Positions 1 to 7,843 of a stretch of 64,000 nucleotides of DNA are shown in pieces. This DNA comes from Thermomicrobiales bacterium (lineage in GTDB: Bacteria > Chloroflexota > Chloroflexia > Thermomicrobiales > UBA6265). The notes beneath the pieces were generated by a model, which had not been told where the DNA came from, made no database searches, and saw only the letters and a program-made list of their open reading frames with translations. Where the stretch lies: contig JAGQGU010000006.1 in assembly GCA_020432165.1 (NCBI GenBank), positions 85,166 through 149,165 of the forward strand, given 5' to 3'. The translations under genes were made by a program, and so were the position numbers. The stretch's first letter is position 1. Every line of letters starts with the position of its first letter.

Positions 1-456
1 ACCACCACCGGTGGTAACGCCCTGAAGTTCTACAGCTCTGTGCGTATGGATATCCGTCGCATCGAGACCCTCAAGGATGGTCAGGACGCGATCGGGATTC
101 GTTGCCGCGTCAAGGTCATAAAGAACAAGGTTGCACCCCCGTTCCGTCAGGCGGAGTTCGACATCATGTACAACGAGGGTATTTCCGCTTCGGGTTCGGT
201 GCTGGATACCGCGACAGAAATCGGCGTGGTGCGTAAGAGTGGTGCCTGGTTCTACTACGGTGAAGAGCGCCTGGGGCAGGGGCGTGAGAACGCCAAGATT
301 TTCCTGAAGGCGAATCCGGAACTGATGAGAGAGATCGCCGGAAAGGTGATGATGGCATCGCCCGAGCTTGCTTCTCGCCTTGAATTCCGTCCCAGTGATG
401 AGGACACCGCTGCCGCCACCCAACCCGTGGCAGATGCTGATGGCGTGATTTATTAG
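1..456 (+). CDS. recA: RecA recombinase, C-terminal part (truncated by window edge)
   Basis: The reading frame is open from base 1 and ends at TAG 454-456, giving the last 151 residues of RecA, the ATP-dependent strand-exchange and SOS co-protease protein. The segment begins inside the conserved C-terminal part of the core ([10 protein letters not shown], then SSVRMDIRR). It continues with [15 protein letters not shown] and the 'YNEGIS' stretch, all typical of bacterial RecA, and then the small C-terminal domain. The tail is rich in Asp, Thr and Ala, consistent with the acidic autoregulatory RecA tail. The start and Walker motifs lie outside the window. It is convergent with the XRE-STAND regulator at 711-3599, and a palindromic repeat lies between them. 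The identification is secure; only the N-terminal part is unseen. Confidence 0.97.
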   Translation, partial: TTTGGNALKFYSSVRMDIRRIETLKDGQDAIGIRCRVKVIKNKVAPPFRQAEFDIMYNEGISASGSVLDTATEIGVVRKSGAWFYYGEERLGQGRENAKIFLKANPELMREIAGKVMMASPELASRLEFRPSDEDTAAATQPVADADGVIY

Positions 457-563
457 CGCCAACTCCTAGATTGTCGTTCGGGGTATGCGACTAGAGGGCG
501 ATCCGGCTGCTGCCAATATCGTCCTCTACAGCGGATTCGCTATGTGTTGTCATGTATAAGGTC

Positions 564-675
564 GGTAGCAGGGGAGCACCGAAGGTGGCCGAGTCCACAG
601 GACGAGCAGCGGAGCGAGCCATTGTCTCCCCTGGGGCAGATAAGGGCGTTCGCCGCTTCGCACTGCCCCGCTACC
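564..675. repeat. GGTAGC-bounded double-hairpin repeat between recA and the XRE-STAND gene
   Basis: The element begins GGTAGC (564-569) and ends GCTACC (670-675). Between these ends two stems are nested side by side without a gap. AGGGGAG (570-576) pairs with CTCCCCT (626-632), and GGGGCAG (633-639) pairs with CTGCCCC (663-669). The same order of parts, with the same second stem, is found inverted inside nrdA (35760-35810), and a one-stem version lies after nrdB (37043-37078). It looks like a REP/MITE-type interspersed element and may also act as a terminator between the two convergent genes. The rest of 457-710 shows no gene. Confidence 0.6.
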
Positions 676-710
676 AGTCCGTGGGTGTGTCAGTACATCC
701 AGAACCGGCT

Positions 711-3599
711 CTAATCCGCGATTTGGCGTTTCTCATCCTCAGCCAGTTCGGCAAACAAACGCTGGATATCTCTGTTTACAGCGACCTTCCCGAGATATGA
801 CGCGATGGCCGCCTCATCGCGCAGTAGGGATCTGCGTCGCATGAGTTCGGTGTGCGCTTGTTGTATTGCGTGCGCATAGTCCGCATCCTTGCCGAGATAT
901 CGGTATCCCAATGCGACGGTGAGCAGCACGCGCAACGGCGCCTCTATACCGTCCGTTGAGGACGTATCGATGAAGCCGACGATCGTTTGCAGGCAGGAGC
1001 GGACGCTCTCCACGTCATCTGTGGCCATCGCTATCCGCAGAAGCCCGGCAATAGAGTCGTACTGTGTCGGTCTGGGCGGGTTGGTCTGGCGGAAGTCCGT
1101 AGCTCGCTGATAGGCAGCACGGGCATCGGCCCACTGCCCCAGCGATTCATGCGCCATTCCCAGATACTGATACGGACTGGCGAGAAACCGACTTGTGGTG
1201 CGTTGCGCCATCCTGGTGATTACGTTTGTCAGAGCCGTGACGGCTTCGTCCGCTCTCCCTAACTCCACCAGACAGAGGCCGATATTCATCATCGGTATGA
1301 ACTGGTTGCTCAGCTTGCCGATCATCTCAGCCAGTTCGATAGCAGCCTGATAGCCGATGATCGCTTCCTGGTAGTTACCGAGGTCGGTATCGCAGTTGGC
1401 TGCTGCCAATAGTGCCTCGGAATGAACCCAGTTATTCTGGTATTCGATAGCCATTTGTTGAGACTCACGCGCGAAATCGCGTGCGATATCGTACGTACCT
1501 TGCAGATAGGTGATGTGACTGAGCATGGCTATGGCTGAGGCTGCCAGGTGGACTTCACCCAGCTGCAGATGAAGATTCCGCGCCCGGATTTGGTGGGCAT
1601 AGGCGGCTGGTAATCGGCCCAGATCAAAACTGATTTCTCCCAGCAATTGCTGGGTCAACGCTTCAATCTCGGGCCAGTCGTGATACGCCACTCTGGCCAG
1701 AATCTGCTCACCTGTCGCCAACGCTTTTTCATAGTCGCCATGACCTCGCAGCATCGCGAGACGGGCGGCACGAATATGCCAGACCAGACGCTGATTGCAC
1801 GCTTTGGTGGCGAGGTCTTCCGCCCGTTCAAACCAGTAACCAGAGAGGTCCCAATCCATGCGCAGGGCACTGGCCTGACCGACCTTGAATGCAGCGCGTG
1901 CGGCCCCCTCCCAGTCTTCGGCGAGAATGGAATGGCTGGCTATCCAGCCCAGAACGGAGACATCCGCCTCTTCGATCATCGCCCCCATCACCGTTGCGAC
2001 CTGCTTGTGGAGCGATCGCCGCCGTGTGGGTGTGATCTGTGAGTAGACATACTCCTGATAGAGCGCGTGGGAGAAGCGATAGGTCGTATAGCTACGACCG
2101 GCTGACATGACCGGATCGCCTGGCTTCAACAGATGGTGATGAGCGATGAGCTGATGCTCAATCTGCTCTTGTAGCGCATCTTCATCCAATCCGGTTACAT
2201 CGGCCAGAACGTGTGAGAGCGACATCTCGCCCATGACCGCTGCCACATGGAGCACATTGCGCTCCTGATCCGAGAGAGTGGTCAATCGTTGTTCGATAAA
2301 GCGACGGATGCTGGCCGGGATATCGGTCGGGGCAACCTGCCGGTTGAAGACCCACGATTTGCCAGCACCACCGGCTACCAGCGCACCGGATTCCTGGAGC
2401 TGCTGCAGAATCGCCGATGCGAGAAACGGATGACCGGATGTTCGGGCGTAGAGCCACTCCACGAGTTCATCCCAGTTCGCCACATTGGTGAACTGCTGCA
2501 GGAGTCCATCGCTAAATGCTCGCCCTCGGGCGGGTGTCAGCGTATCGGCGAGCGAGAGATAGATGCCGCTGGGACTGCCGTTCATGGCATCGATGAGCGC
2601 CGCGAGTCTGGATCCCTCCCTGACTTCGTCAGAGCGAAATGTCCCGATAATTGCCATTGGCACATCGCGCAGATGCTTCATCTGGCCGTGGAGGTGCGTC
2701 AGCAGGGAAATCGTTTGGTCACTTGCCCAGTGCAGATCTTCCACCACGATGAGGAACGGCCATTCCTGCGAAAGCGAGGTGAGGAGCCGCACCTGATCGT
2801 CCCAGCGATCAAGCGTTTCCGTGCCCGACTGGGTTGTTGCATTGGCGAATGCTTCTGGCCCCAGGGATGGATGATCAGCCGCCAATTGCGCGATGGTGTG
2901 TTCGGAAACCAGTACACCAGCGAGCTTGGGCAGGAATGGCAAAATCTCCGCAACGCGTTCGGTGGAGAGCGCTGGCCGCGAAGCGTAACGCCCGGGATAC
3001 GTGGAATGAGCGGGCGGAGTCACAAGTAGTCGATCTGTAGCGTGGCGGATGGCGAGGTACGGCTCGATAGTAGGACCACGGCTCGTTGCTTCACCCCAGC
3101 TCACAACCACGGGTTGAGCATTGGCCGCAATCCAGTCTGCTGCAAATCTGGCGATAGAGGTCTTGCCCATACCCGCCTCGCCGCCCAGCAGAATCATTTG
3201 TGGATTCCCATGGCGGGCGTAGCGAGCGTGTTCCCGAATCTGATTTAGGATGTGTTCCCGCCCTGCCCGGACAAACTTTCCTGGTGCGTTTGGCTGCGCA
3301 GCATGTTTCTTGGCTTCGTTGGATCGATCCCACGCTTCGGCGAGTTGCTGCTGTTGCTCTGGTGTGCAATTGAGTGCTCGTGCCAGGCTGAGAATGGTTG
3401 GGCGATGCGGCAATATCCATTCGGCAGGCTGCGCCACCCGACGCTCGCAATTGGTGATAGAGCGTGGCGAGATGCGATCGCCCGTCGTACGGTTGGCCAA
3501 CCCTGCCTGGGTGAGCCCTTTCTCTGTACGAAGCCTGATGAGGAGTTCGCCAAATGGTGATCTTTTGCCCTCTCCAGGATGATCTGATGGCTCCACCAC
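711..3599 (-). CDS. XRE-family STAND ATPase regulator with C-terminal TPR-like region
   Basis: This is a 962-residue predicted cytoplasmic regulator. Residues 15-85 form an XRE/Cro-type helix-turn-helix (FGELLIRLRTEKGLTQAGLA, then a second helix with SITNCER). An AAA/STAND NTPase domain follows, with Walker A GGEAGMGKTS (139-148) and Walker B FLIVVEDLHWA (281-291). The second half (about 560-950) is rich in tandem helical A/L/Y repeats of TPR type. Such proteins are thought to act as signal-dependent switches: ATP-driven oligomerisation, with the repeats as sensor and the HTH as DNA output. The chosen GTG start follows AGGGGATA. The ligand and regulon are unknown. The gene next upstream, 3937-6807 on the same strand, is a paralogue with the same architecture. 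The family call is strong; the function is inference. Confidence 0.85.
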   Translation of the reverse strand: MVEPSDHPGEGKRSPFGELLIRLRTEKGLTQAGLANRTTGDRISPRSITNCERRVAQPAEWILPHRPTILSLARALNCTPEQQQQLAEAWDRSNEAKKHAAQPNAPGKFVRAGREHILNQIREHARYARHGNPQMILLGGEAGMGKTSIARFAADWIAANAQPVVVSWGEATSRGPTIEPYLAIRHATDRLLVTPPAHSTYPGRYASRPALSTERVAEILPFLPKLAGVLVSEHTIAQLAADHPSLGPEAFANATTQSGTETLDRWDDQVRLLTSLSQEWPFLIVVEDLHWASDQTISLLTHLHGQMKHLRDVPMAIIGTFRSDEVREGSRLAALIDAMNGSPSGIYLSLADTLTPARGRAFSDGLLQQFTNVANWDELVEWLYARTSGHPFLASAILQQLQESGALVAGGAGKSWVFNRQVAPTDIPASIRRFIEQRLTTLSDQERNVLHVAAVMGEMSLSHVLADVTGLDEDALQEQIEHQLIAHHHLLKPGDPVMSAGRSYTTYRFSHALYQEYVYSQITPTRRRSLHKQVATVMGAMIEEADVSVLGWIASHSILAEDWEGAARAAFKVGQASALRMDWDLSGYWFERAEDLATKACNQRLVWHIRAARLAMLRGHGDYEKALATGEQILARVAYHDWPEIEALTQQLLGEISFDLGRLPAAYAHQIRARNLHLQLGEVHLAASAIAMLSHITYLQGTYDIARDFARESQQMAIEYQNNWVHSEALLAAANCDTDLGNYQEAIIGYQAAIELAEMIGKLSNQFIPMMNIGLCLVELGRADEAVTALTNVITRMAQRTTSRFLASPYQYLGMAHESLGQWADARAAYQRATDFRQTNPPRPTQYDSIAGLLRIAMATDDVESVRSCLQTIVGFIDTSSTDGIEAPLRVLLTVALGYRYLGKDADYAHAIQQAHTELMRRRSLLRDEAAIASYLGKVAVNRDIQRLFAELAEDEKRQIAD

Positions 3600-3624
3600 T
3601 ATCCCCTAAAATACGCATTCGTAA

Positions 3625-3639
3625 GACATAAATTATGTC
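3625..3639. promoter_or_regulatory. Perfect palindrome upstream of the first XRE-STAND gene (candidate operator)
   Basis: GACATAA-A-TTATGTC is a 7+1+7 perfect dyad 26 bases upstream of the GTG start of the regulator. Read on the minus strand it overlaps a TTGACA hexamer, so a bound protein would cover a -35 element. Autoregulation by the encoded XRE domain is an inference. The remainder of the 3600-3936 gap shows no gene. Confidence 0.45.
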
Positions 3640-3901
3640 AATAAACAGGATGGGTCAGCCCATCGTCGTATGTCTGCGGTGACACATTGGTTTCCTGATG
3701 ATTATCCATGCATTTTCATGCTCGTGCTACCCGGTCAATTCGTCGGTGCGGCATCTGTTTCGCATTCTGGTGGGTGTGCAACCCCGGATGTGCTGTGCAG
3801 TCGTTGCGCAACTTGCGTCAAAGTTGCCAGTAAGTTTCGGTGACGTGCTGCTGACGAGTACCCACAATTCGACTGTAAGGTGCAGGTCTGTATAGAGCGT
3901 T

Positions 3902-3934
3902 CTCAACACGAGGTCCCCCAGCTTGGGTGTTGAG
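3902..3934 (-). terminator. Hairpin just downstream of the second XRE-STAND gene
   Basis: CTCAACAC (3902-3909) pairs with GTGTTGAG (3927-3934), directly after the TAG stop at 3937-3939 of the minus-strand gene. There is no clear U-tract, so it may be a weak terminator or an mRNA 3' end structure. Confidence 0.35.
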
Positions 3935-3936
3935 TA

Positions 3937-6807
3937 CTAACTCTGTATCAGACCTGCTTCTTTTGCCCGTTCCAGCAGGAGCATGCCGGTCGCATTTCCG
4001 CGCAGATAGGTTGTCCGGATATTCGGGTGTTCAATGAGTCCGGCGCGCTGCAGATGCAGGTTGGCGCCTTCGGCCAACGTCATGCGCATCAGGCGATCAT
4101 TCCCCAGCTTTTCGTAGGCCACAACCAACGCCATGAGGGCATTGAGGGGATCTTCCAGCGCGCGTGGATCGTTGGTTCGCCACCACTGCTGCAGCTTGTT
4201 CAGGTGATATTCCACATCGCGCCCGAGTTGCACCGCGCAGCGCAGAATACCGCCAAGGTCATCGCCAATCATCGCGTCGAGACCCGATTCCTGTCTGGTT
4301 TGGAGAGCCCGTTCGAACCATTCCACGGCTTCGGCATATTCTTCAGAGCGCTCCAGTGCCACCCCCTTGTAGAAGCAGACAAAGGCTTGCAGTCGTGGTG
4401 TATGGAGCGGTTCCATCTCTTCCAGAAGCGCATCGAATTCTGCCAATGCTGCTTCCAGATTGCCCAGACGTGTATTGGCCATGCCGATATTCATGCGGCT
4501 AAGCAGAATACCGCGCATCTCACCGGTGTGGCTATAGGTGGCCAACGACCGTCGGAAGACATCCACAGCGTCACCATACCGACCGAGTTCGAGCAGCGCA
4601 TTCCCTTCGGCCAGCAGCGCTTCTGCACCCAGGCCGTCCTGCTGGGGATCCGGTGCTGCCGCCCAACCCGCCTGGGCATGGCGGATAGCGGCATCGAGCC
4701 GGCCAAGGCGACACGCCACGTGGCTCAGCATCGAATGGCTGGCACTCAAGCGATCATATCGACCGATCTGCTCAAAGAGCGAAATGGCGCGATTCCACAA
4801 ATCGGTGGCTTCATCCAGGCTACCGCGATCATAGGCAACCAGGGCCAAAATCTCGGTTGCTTCAGCTTCCAGGCTGATATCGCCCATACGCTGACTCTGG
4901 ATCATGGCATCGTGGCCGATGGTGCGGGCTTCCTGGAGTGTGCCCATACTGCGGAGCACATGCGCCCGGCGGAGTCGCGCATCCCACAGCTTGCGGGTGT
5001 CGTTGGCCAGGAGCGCAAGACGCTCGGATTGATCGACCCAGACAAACGTGAGGTCATGATCCAGTTTCGCCAGGGTGGCATAACTGGTTAACAATGCCTG
5101 CTCGGCGGCTTCGGCATACATACCCGCCATTTCGTAGTGGTGGGTTGCATGTGGTGCACCCTGCAGCGGGTTGTTCCGGAACCGGGCAACCATCGCTTCG
5201 GCCGTTGACCGATGAAGAGCTCGCAGCCGATTGGGTGATAGAGACTCGTAGACGGTTTCCGCCATAACCTGATGACTAAACTCATATTCGCCGTCGAGTT
5301 GATCCGAGGCATAGCGGAATATCCGATGTCCTTCCACCAGTTCGCGGTCCAGCACAATCGAGATATCGCTGGAGGAGAGCCCGGTGATCATGGGCAGATC
5401 TTCTGGCGAGAACGGACCGCCTTGCACACTGGCTGCCTCGACAATCGTGCGTGCCGGGTTGCTCAGGCGTTGGAGCCGCTCGTCAATAATCGCTCGCATC
5501 TTGCGCGGAAGTTCAACCGCCATCTGGGCGCCATCCAGCGACCACGTGCCATTGCTCTGTTGCACGAGGCCCTTGGTTTCAACCAAACGACGCAGCATCT
5601 CGGTAGTGAAGAGTGGATGCCCATATGTGCGCCCAAAGAGGAGCGAGGTCAGTGTGGCGTGATCCTCAGGTGACATCGGGAAGGCGGAAACGAGTTCAGA
5701 GACAAACTGCTGTCCCGATTGTGCACCGACAGCTGATTCCAGGCTGATGACCACGGAATCGATCTGGCGGCTCATCTCGTTGATGACGTGATGAAGCGGG
5801 TGTCGTCCCTGCGGTACCACAAGGTCGCTGGAGCGGAAGGTACCGATCACCAACACAGGCATATCCGTATGCAAACGCATCTGTCGCTGCAAATGCAGAA
5901 GCAGGCTGCAGCTGCTCTCGTCCGCCCAATGAAGATCTTCCAGCACAATCACCAGTGGCCGATCACGTGTCACTGCTGCAATGAGCGCCATGAGTTGATC
6001 GTAGCGACCGGTGGTATTGGTGGGGGAGAGTGTCTCCCGCATGCGATTGAATCCGGAGATAGATTCCGGTGCACGCACCAGGAACCATTCCTCCAGATCC
6101 TGGAGATCAATGATAACGCCGCCCAGCTTGTGCACAGAGGCCAGCAGGGCATCGGCGTAGATGAACGTATTCGGATTCGGATCGACGAACTTCATGTCCC
6201 GCCGGAGCACATGACTCAGCGCCCGTCGCCACGGCAGATAGGGCTCATTTGTGGCGGCACCGCTGGAGCATTCGCCCATGGCCAGGATGATCGGCAGGGT
6301 GTCCGATTCCAGCACGGTGCAGAATTCCTCCACCAGTCTCGTCTTGCCGACGCCAGCAGTGCCCTCAATGAAGTGGATGCGCGGTTGCCCTGTGAGTACC
6401 ATCTCCCAACTTGCCATCAGGCTGGCCCACTGGGCTTCGCGTCCGCCCTTCACAAAGGGGATGTGGTAAGTGTCTCCAGTCGAGGGTCGGGTGGAGGGAG
6501 TTCGTCGGTGTGTTTGCGCGGCAGCCCGCAGCATCGCCTGACCGCGTTCAGACTGAGGATCGATATTAAGTGCCAGCATGATCACATGCACGGATTCCTG
6601 CCGCGGCCGCACAAAATCGGCCGGGCTATCCTTGGCGGCTTCGATATTGGCAATGGCGCGATCGCTGATCACACCATATGCCGCCACCGACGGATCGGCG
6701 GCGAAACGTTCTGCGATCTTATTGGCGAGTTCAGTTTGTGAAAGACCCGCCGACCGACGTTCCTCCCGCAAAATGGTGCCGAATGGGGAGCGCAAACGAA
6801 GTGTCAT
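3937..6807 (-). CDS. XRE-family STAND ATPase regulator, paralogue of the neighbouring gene
   Basis: The product is 956 residues. An N-terminal XRE-type HTH (residues 8-60, FGTILREERRSAGLSQTELA) is followed by Walker A EGTAGVGKTR (148-157) and a Walker B of the form LVIVLEDLHWADE. A long helical TPR-like region fills about 580-950. The order of parts matches the downstream gene at 711-3599, but sequence identity is only moderate, so the duplication is old or the genes were recruited separately. The start is ATG, preceded by GGAAAG. The two regulators are separated by 337 bases with a hairpin between them, so they are probably transcribed separately. Target genes are unknown; the next genes on the strand (hydrolase, SH3/P60 protein) are candidates only by position. 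Confidence 0.85.
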   Translation of the reverse strand: MTLRLRSPFGTILREERRSAGLSQTELANKIAERFAADPSVAAYGVISDRAIANIEAAKDSPADFVRPRQESVHVIMLALNIDPQSERGQAMLRAAAQTHRRTPSTRPSTGDTYHIPFVKGGREAQWASLMASWEMVLTGQPRIHFIEGTAGVGKTRLVEEFCTVLESDTLPIILAMGECSSGAATNEPYLPWRRALSHVLRRDMKFVDPNPNTFIYADALLASVHKLGGVIIDLQDLEEWFLVRAPESISGFNRMRETLSPTNTTGRYDQLMALIAAVTRDRPLVIVLEDLHWADESSCSLLLHLQRQMRLHTDMPVLVIGTFRSSDLVVPQGRHPLHHVINEMSRQIDSVVISLESAVGAQSGQQFVSELVSAFPMSPEDHATLTSLLFGRTYGHPLFTTEMLRRLVETKGLVQQSNGTWSLDGAQMAVELPRKMRAIIDERLQRLSNPARTIVEAASVQGGPFSPEDLPMITGLSSSDISIVLDRELVEGHRIFRYASDQLDGEYEFSHQVMAETVYESLSPNRLRALHRSTAEAMVARFRNNPLQGAPHATHHYEMAGMYAEAAEQALLTSYATLAKLDHDLTFVWVDQSERLALLANDTRKLWDARLRRAHVLRSMGTLQEARTIGHDAMIQSQRMGDISLEAEATEILALVAYDRGSLDEATDLWNRAISLFEQIGRYDRLSASHSMLSHVACRLGRLDAAIRHAQAGWAAAPDPQQDGLGAEALLAEGNALLELGRYGDAVDVFRRSLATYSHTGEMRGILLSRMNIGMANTRLGNLEAALAEFDALLEEMEPLHTPRLQAFVCFYKGVALERSEEYAEAVEWFERALQTRQESGLDAMIGDDLGGILRCAVQLGRDVEYHLNKLQQWWRTNDPRALEDPLNALMALVVAYEKLGNDRLMRMTLAEGANLHLQRAGLIEHPNIRTTYLRGNATGMLLLERAKEAGLIQS

Positions 6808-6959
6808 GAAATGTACTTTCCGCTGATCCGTGCCAGGCGATCAGGGCAGTTTCCGCCGTTGCGGCCTGACTCTCTACCTATGTGACGCAACTCCAGCCTG
6901 TGGGGTTTCGCTATGACTAATACAATTGCATCCATCCTGCCGGACAATCATGTGAATCT

Positions 6960-7769
6960 CTATAGCGAATGAAATATCGGTGGCAAGTCCAGATGACCAT
7001 CTGTCTCGAGGATAGCATATGCAGTTGCATTAGGTTGTTCGATATGCATGGAATGTCCGGCGTTCGCGATGACAGCATGTGGAACCGAAGGAGGTAGATC
7101 AGCGAGTCTTCGTGCTCCCGAATGTTCACCCACCATGAGCGTAGTCGGCTGCGGCAAGCCCGTGAGCGCTTCCAGAAATGATGGCTCCCGAGGAGTTAAA
7201 AGCGAGACAGCCGATCGGTACATTACACGTGGATCAGCCAGTTCGAGCACCGGCAGAAAAGCGATCGCCGCCACATCGCCGCGACTGGCCTGCATACTGG
7301 TGGCCCGCATCATCATCGCGTGGCCGCGAGCGACATAACTCTCCTCGGTGAATCGCGCTATTTGCGTGGCGAGCACGCTGTGATTCGGGTGGAGGAGGGG
7401 CTCCGCCAATGTCAGCCGGGCAACAATATCCGGGCGACTGCGCGCGATCTCGATCGCGATGTTAGCGCCCATGCTATGACCAAAGGTGTAGCTGCCTCGT
7501 ACACCCAGGTCGTCCAGCAACCCGACGATGGCATCGGCGTGGGCATCGATGGTGGCCGGATAATTTTCGGTGGCGGTTGACAGACCAAAGCCAGGTGCAT
7601 CGATCAGAAGCGCTGAGACGCCCTGTAACGGCTCGAAATCCAGAATGTGACTCATGGTATGGATGGAGGAGTCTCCGAGCCCGTGCAGCATGACCAGCGG
7701 ACGAGAACTGGTCTGCGCATGCCAGGTGTACGCAATGCTGTAGTCCGGTCGTTCAACGATGTGGATCAC
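6960..7769 (-). CDS. Alpha/beta hydrolase
   Basis: The 269-residue protein has the alpha/beta-hydrolase fold. It shows an oxyanion-hole HGLGDSS segment near residue 30, an Asp-Ala-Pro-Gly-Phe-Gly turn, and the nucleophile elbow G-H-S-M-G. Late in the protein, VGEHSGAR lies where the acid residue is expected, and a terminal His sits in NAGHSMH. This fits serine hydrolases of the esterase, lipase and C-C hydrolase group; the substrate cannot be told. The GTG start is preceded by a CGGAG-type ribosome site. It lies downstream of the NlpC/P60 gene on the same strand, separated by a strong hairpin (7791-7820), so it probably has its own promoter. No signal peptide is seen, so it is expected in the cytoplasm. 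Confidence 0.8.
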   Translation of the reverse strand: MIHIVERPDYSIAYTWHAQTSSRPLVMLHGLGDSSIHTMSHILDFEPLQGVSALLIDAPGFGLSTATENYPATIDAHADAIVGLLDDLGVRGSYTFGHSMGANIAIEIARSRPDIVARLTLAEPLLHPNHSVLATQIARFTEESYVARGHAMMMRATSMQASRGDVAAIAFLPVLELADPRVMYRSAVSLLTPREPSFLEALTGLPQPTTLMVGEHSGARRLADLPPSVPHAVIANAGHSMHIEQPNATAYAILETDGHLDLPPIFHSL

Positions 7770-7790
7770 GATCGACTCCGGTTAACGAGA

Positions 7791-7820
7791 AATCCCCGGG
7801 GGAGGGATCCCCCGAGGATT
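7791..7820 (-). terminator. Hairpin terminator after the NlpC/P60 gene
   Basis: AATCC and CGGGGGA pair with TCCCCCG and GGATT, giving a 12-pair stem with one mismatch and a 4-base loop. It starts 23 bases past the stop of the minus-strand P60 gene. The following minus-strand bases are T-rich but broken. Confidence 0.6.
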
Positions 7821-7843
7821 CATTCTCGCATGTTTGTGGAGGC

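Noticed and set aside
4027..5091. A 354-residue plus-strand frame opposite the XRE-STAND TPR region
   Set aside because: Regular helical-repeat coding on the minus strand leaves an open antisense frame. No motif is found in the plus-strand translation.
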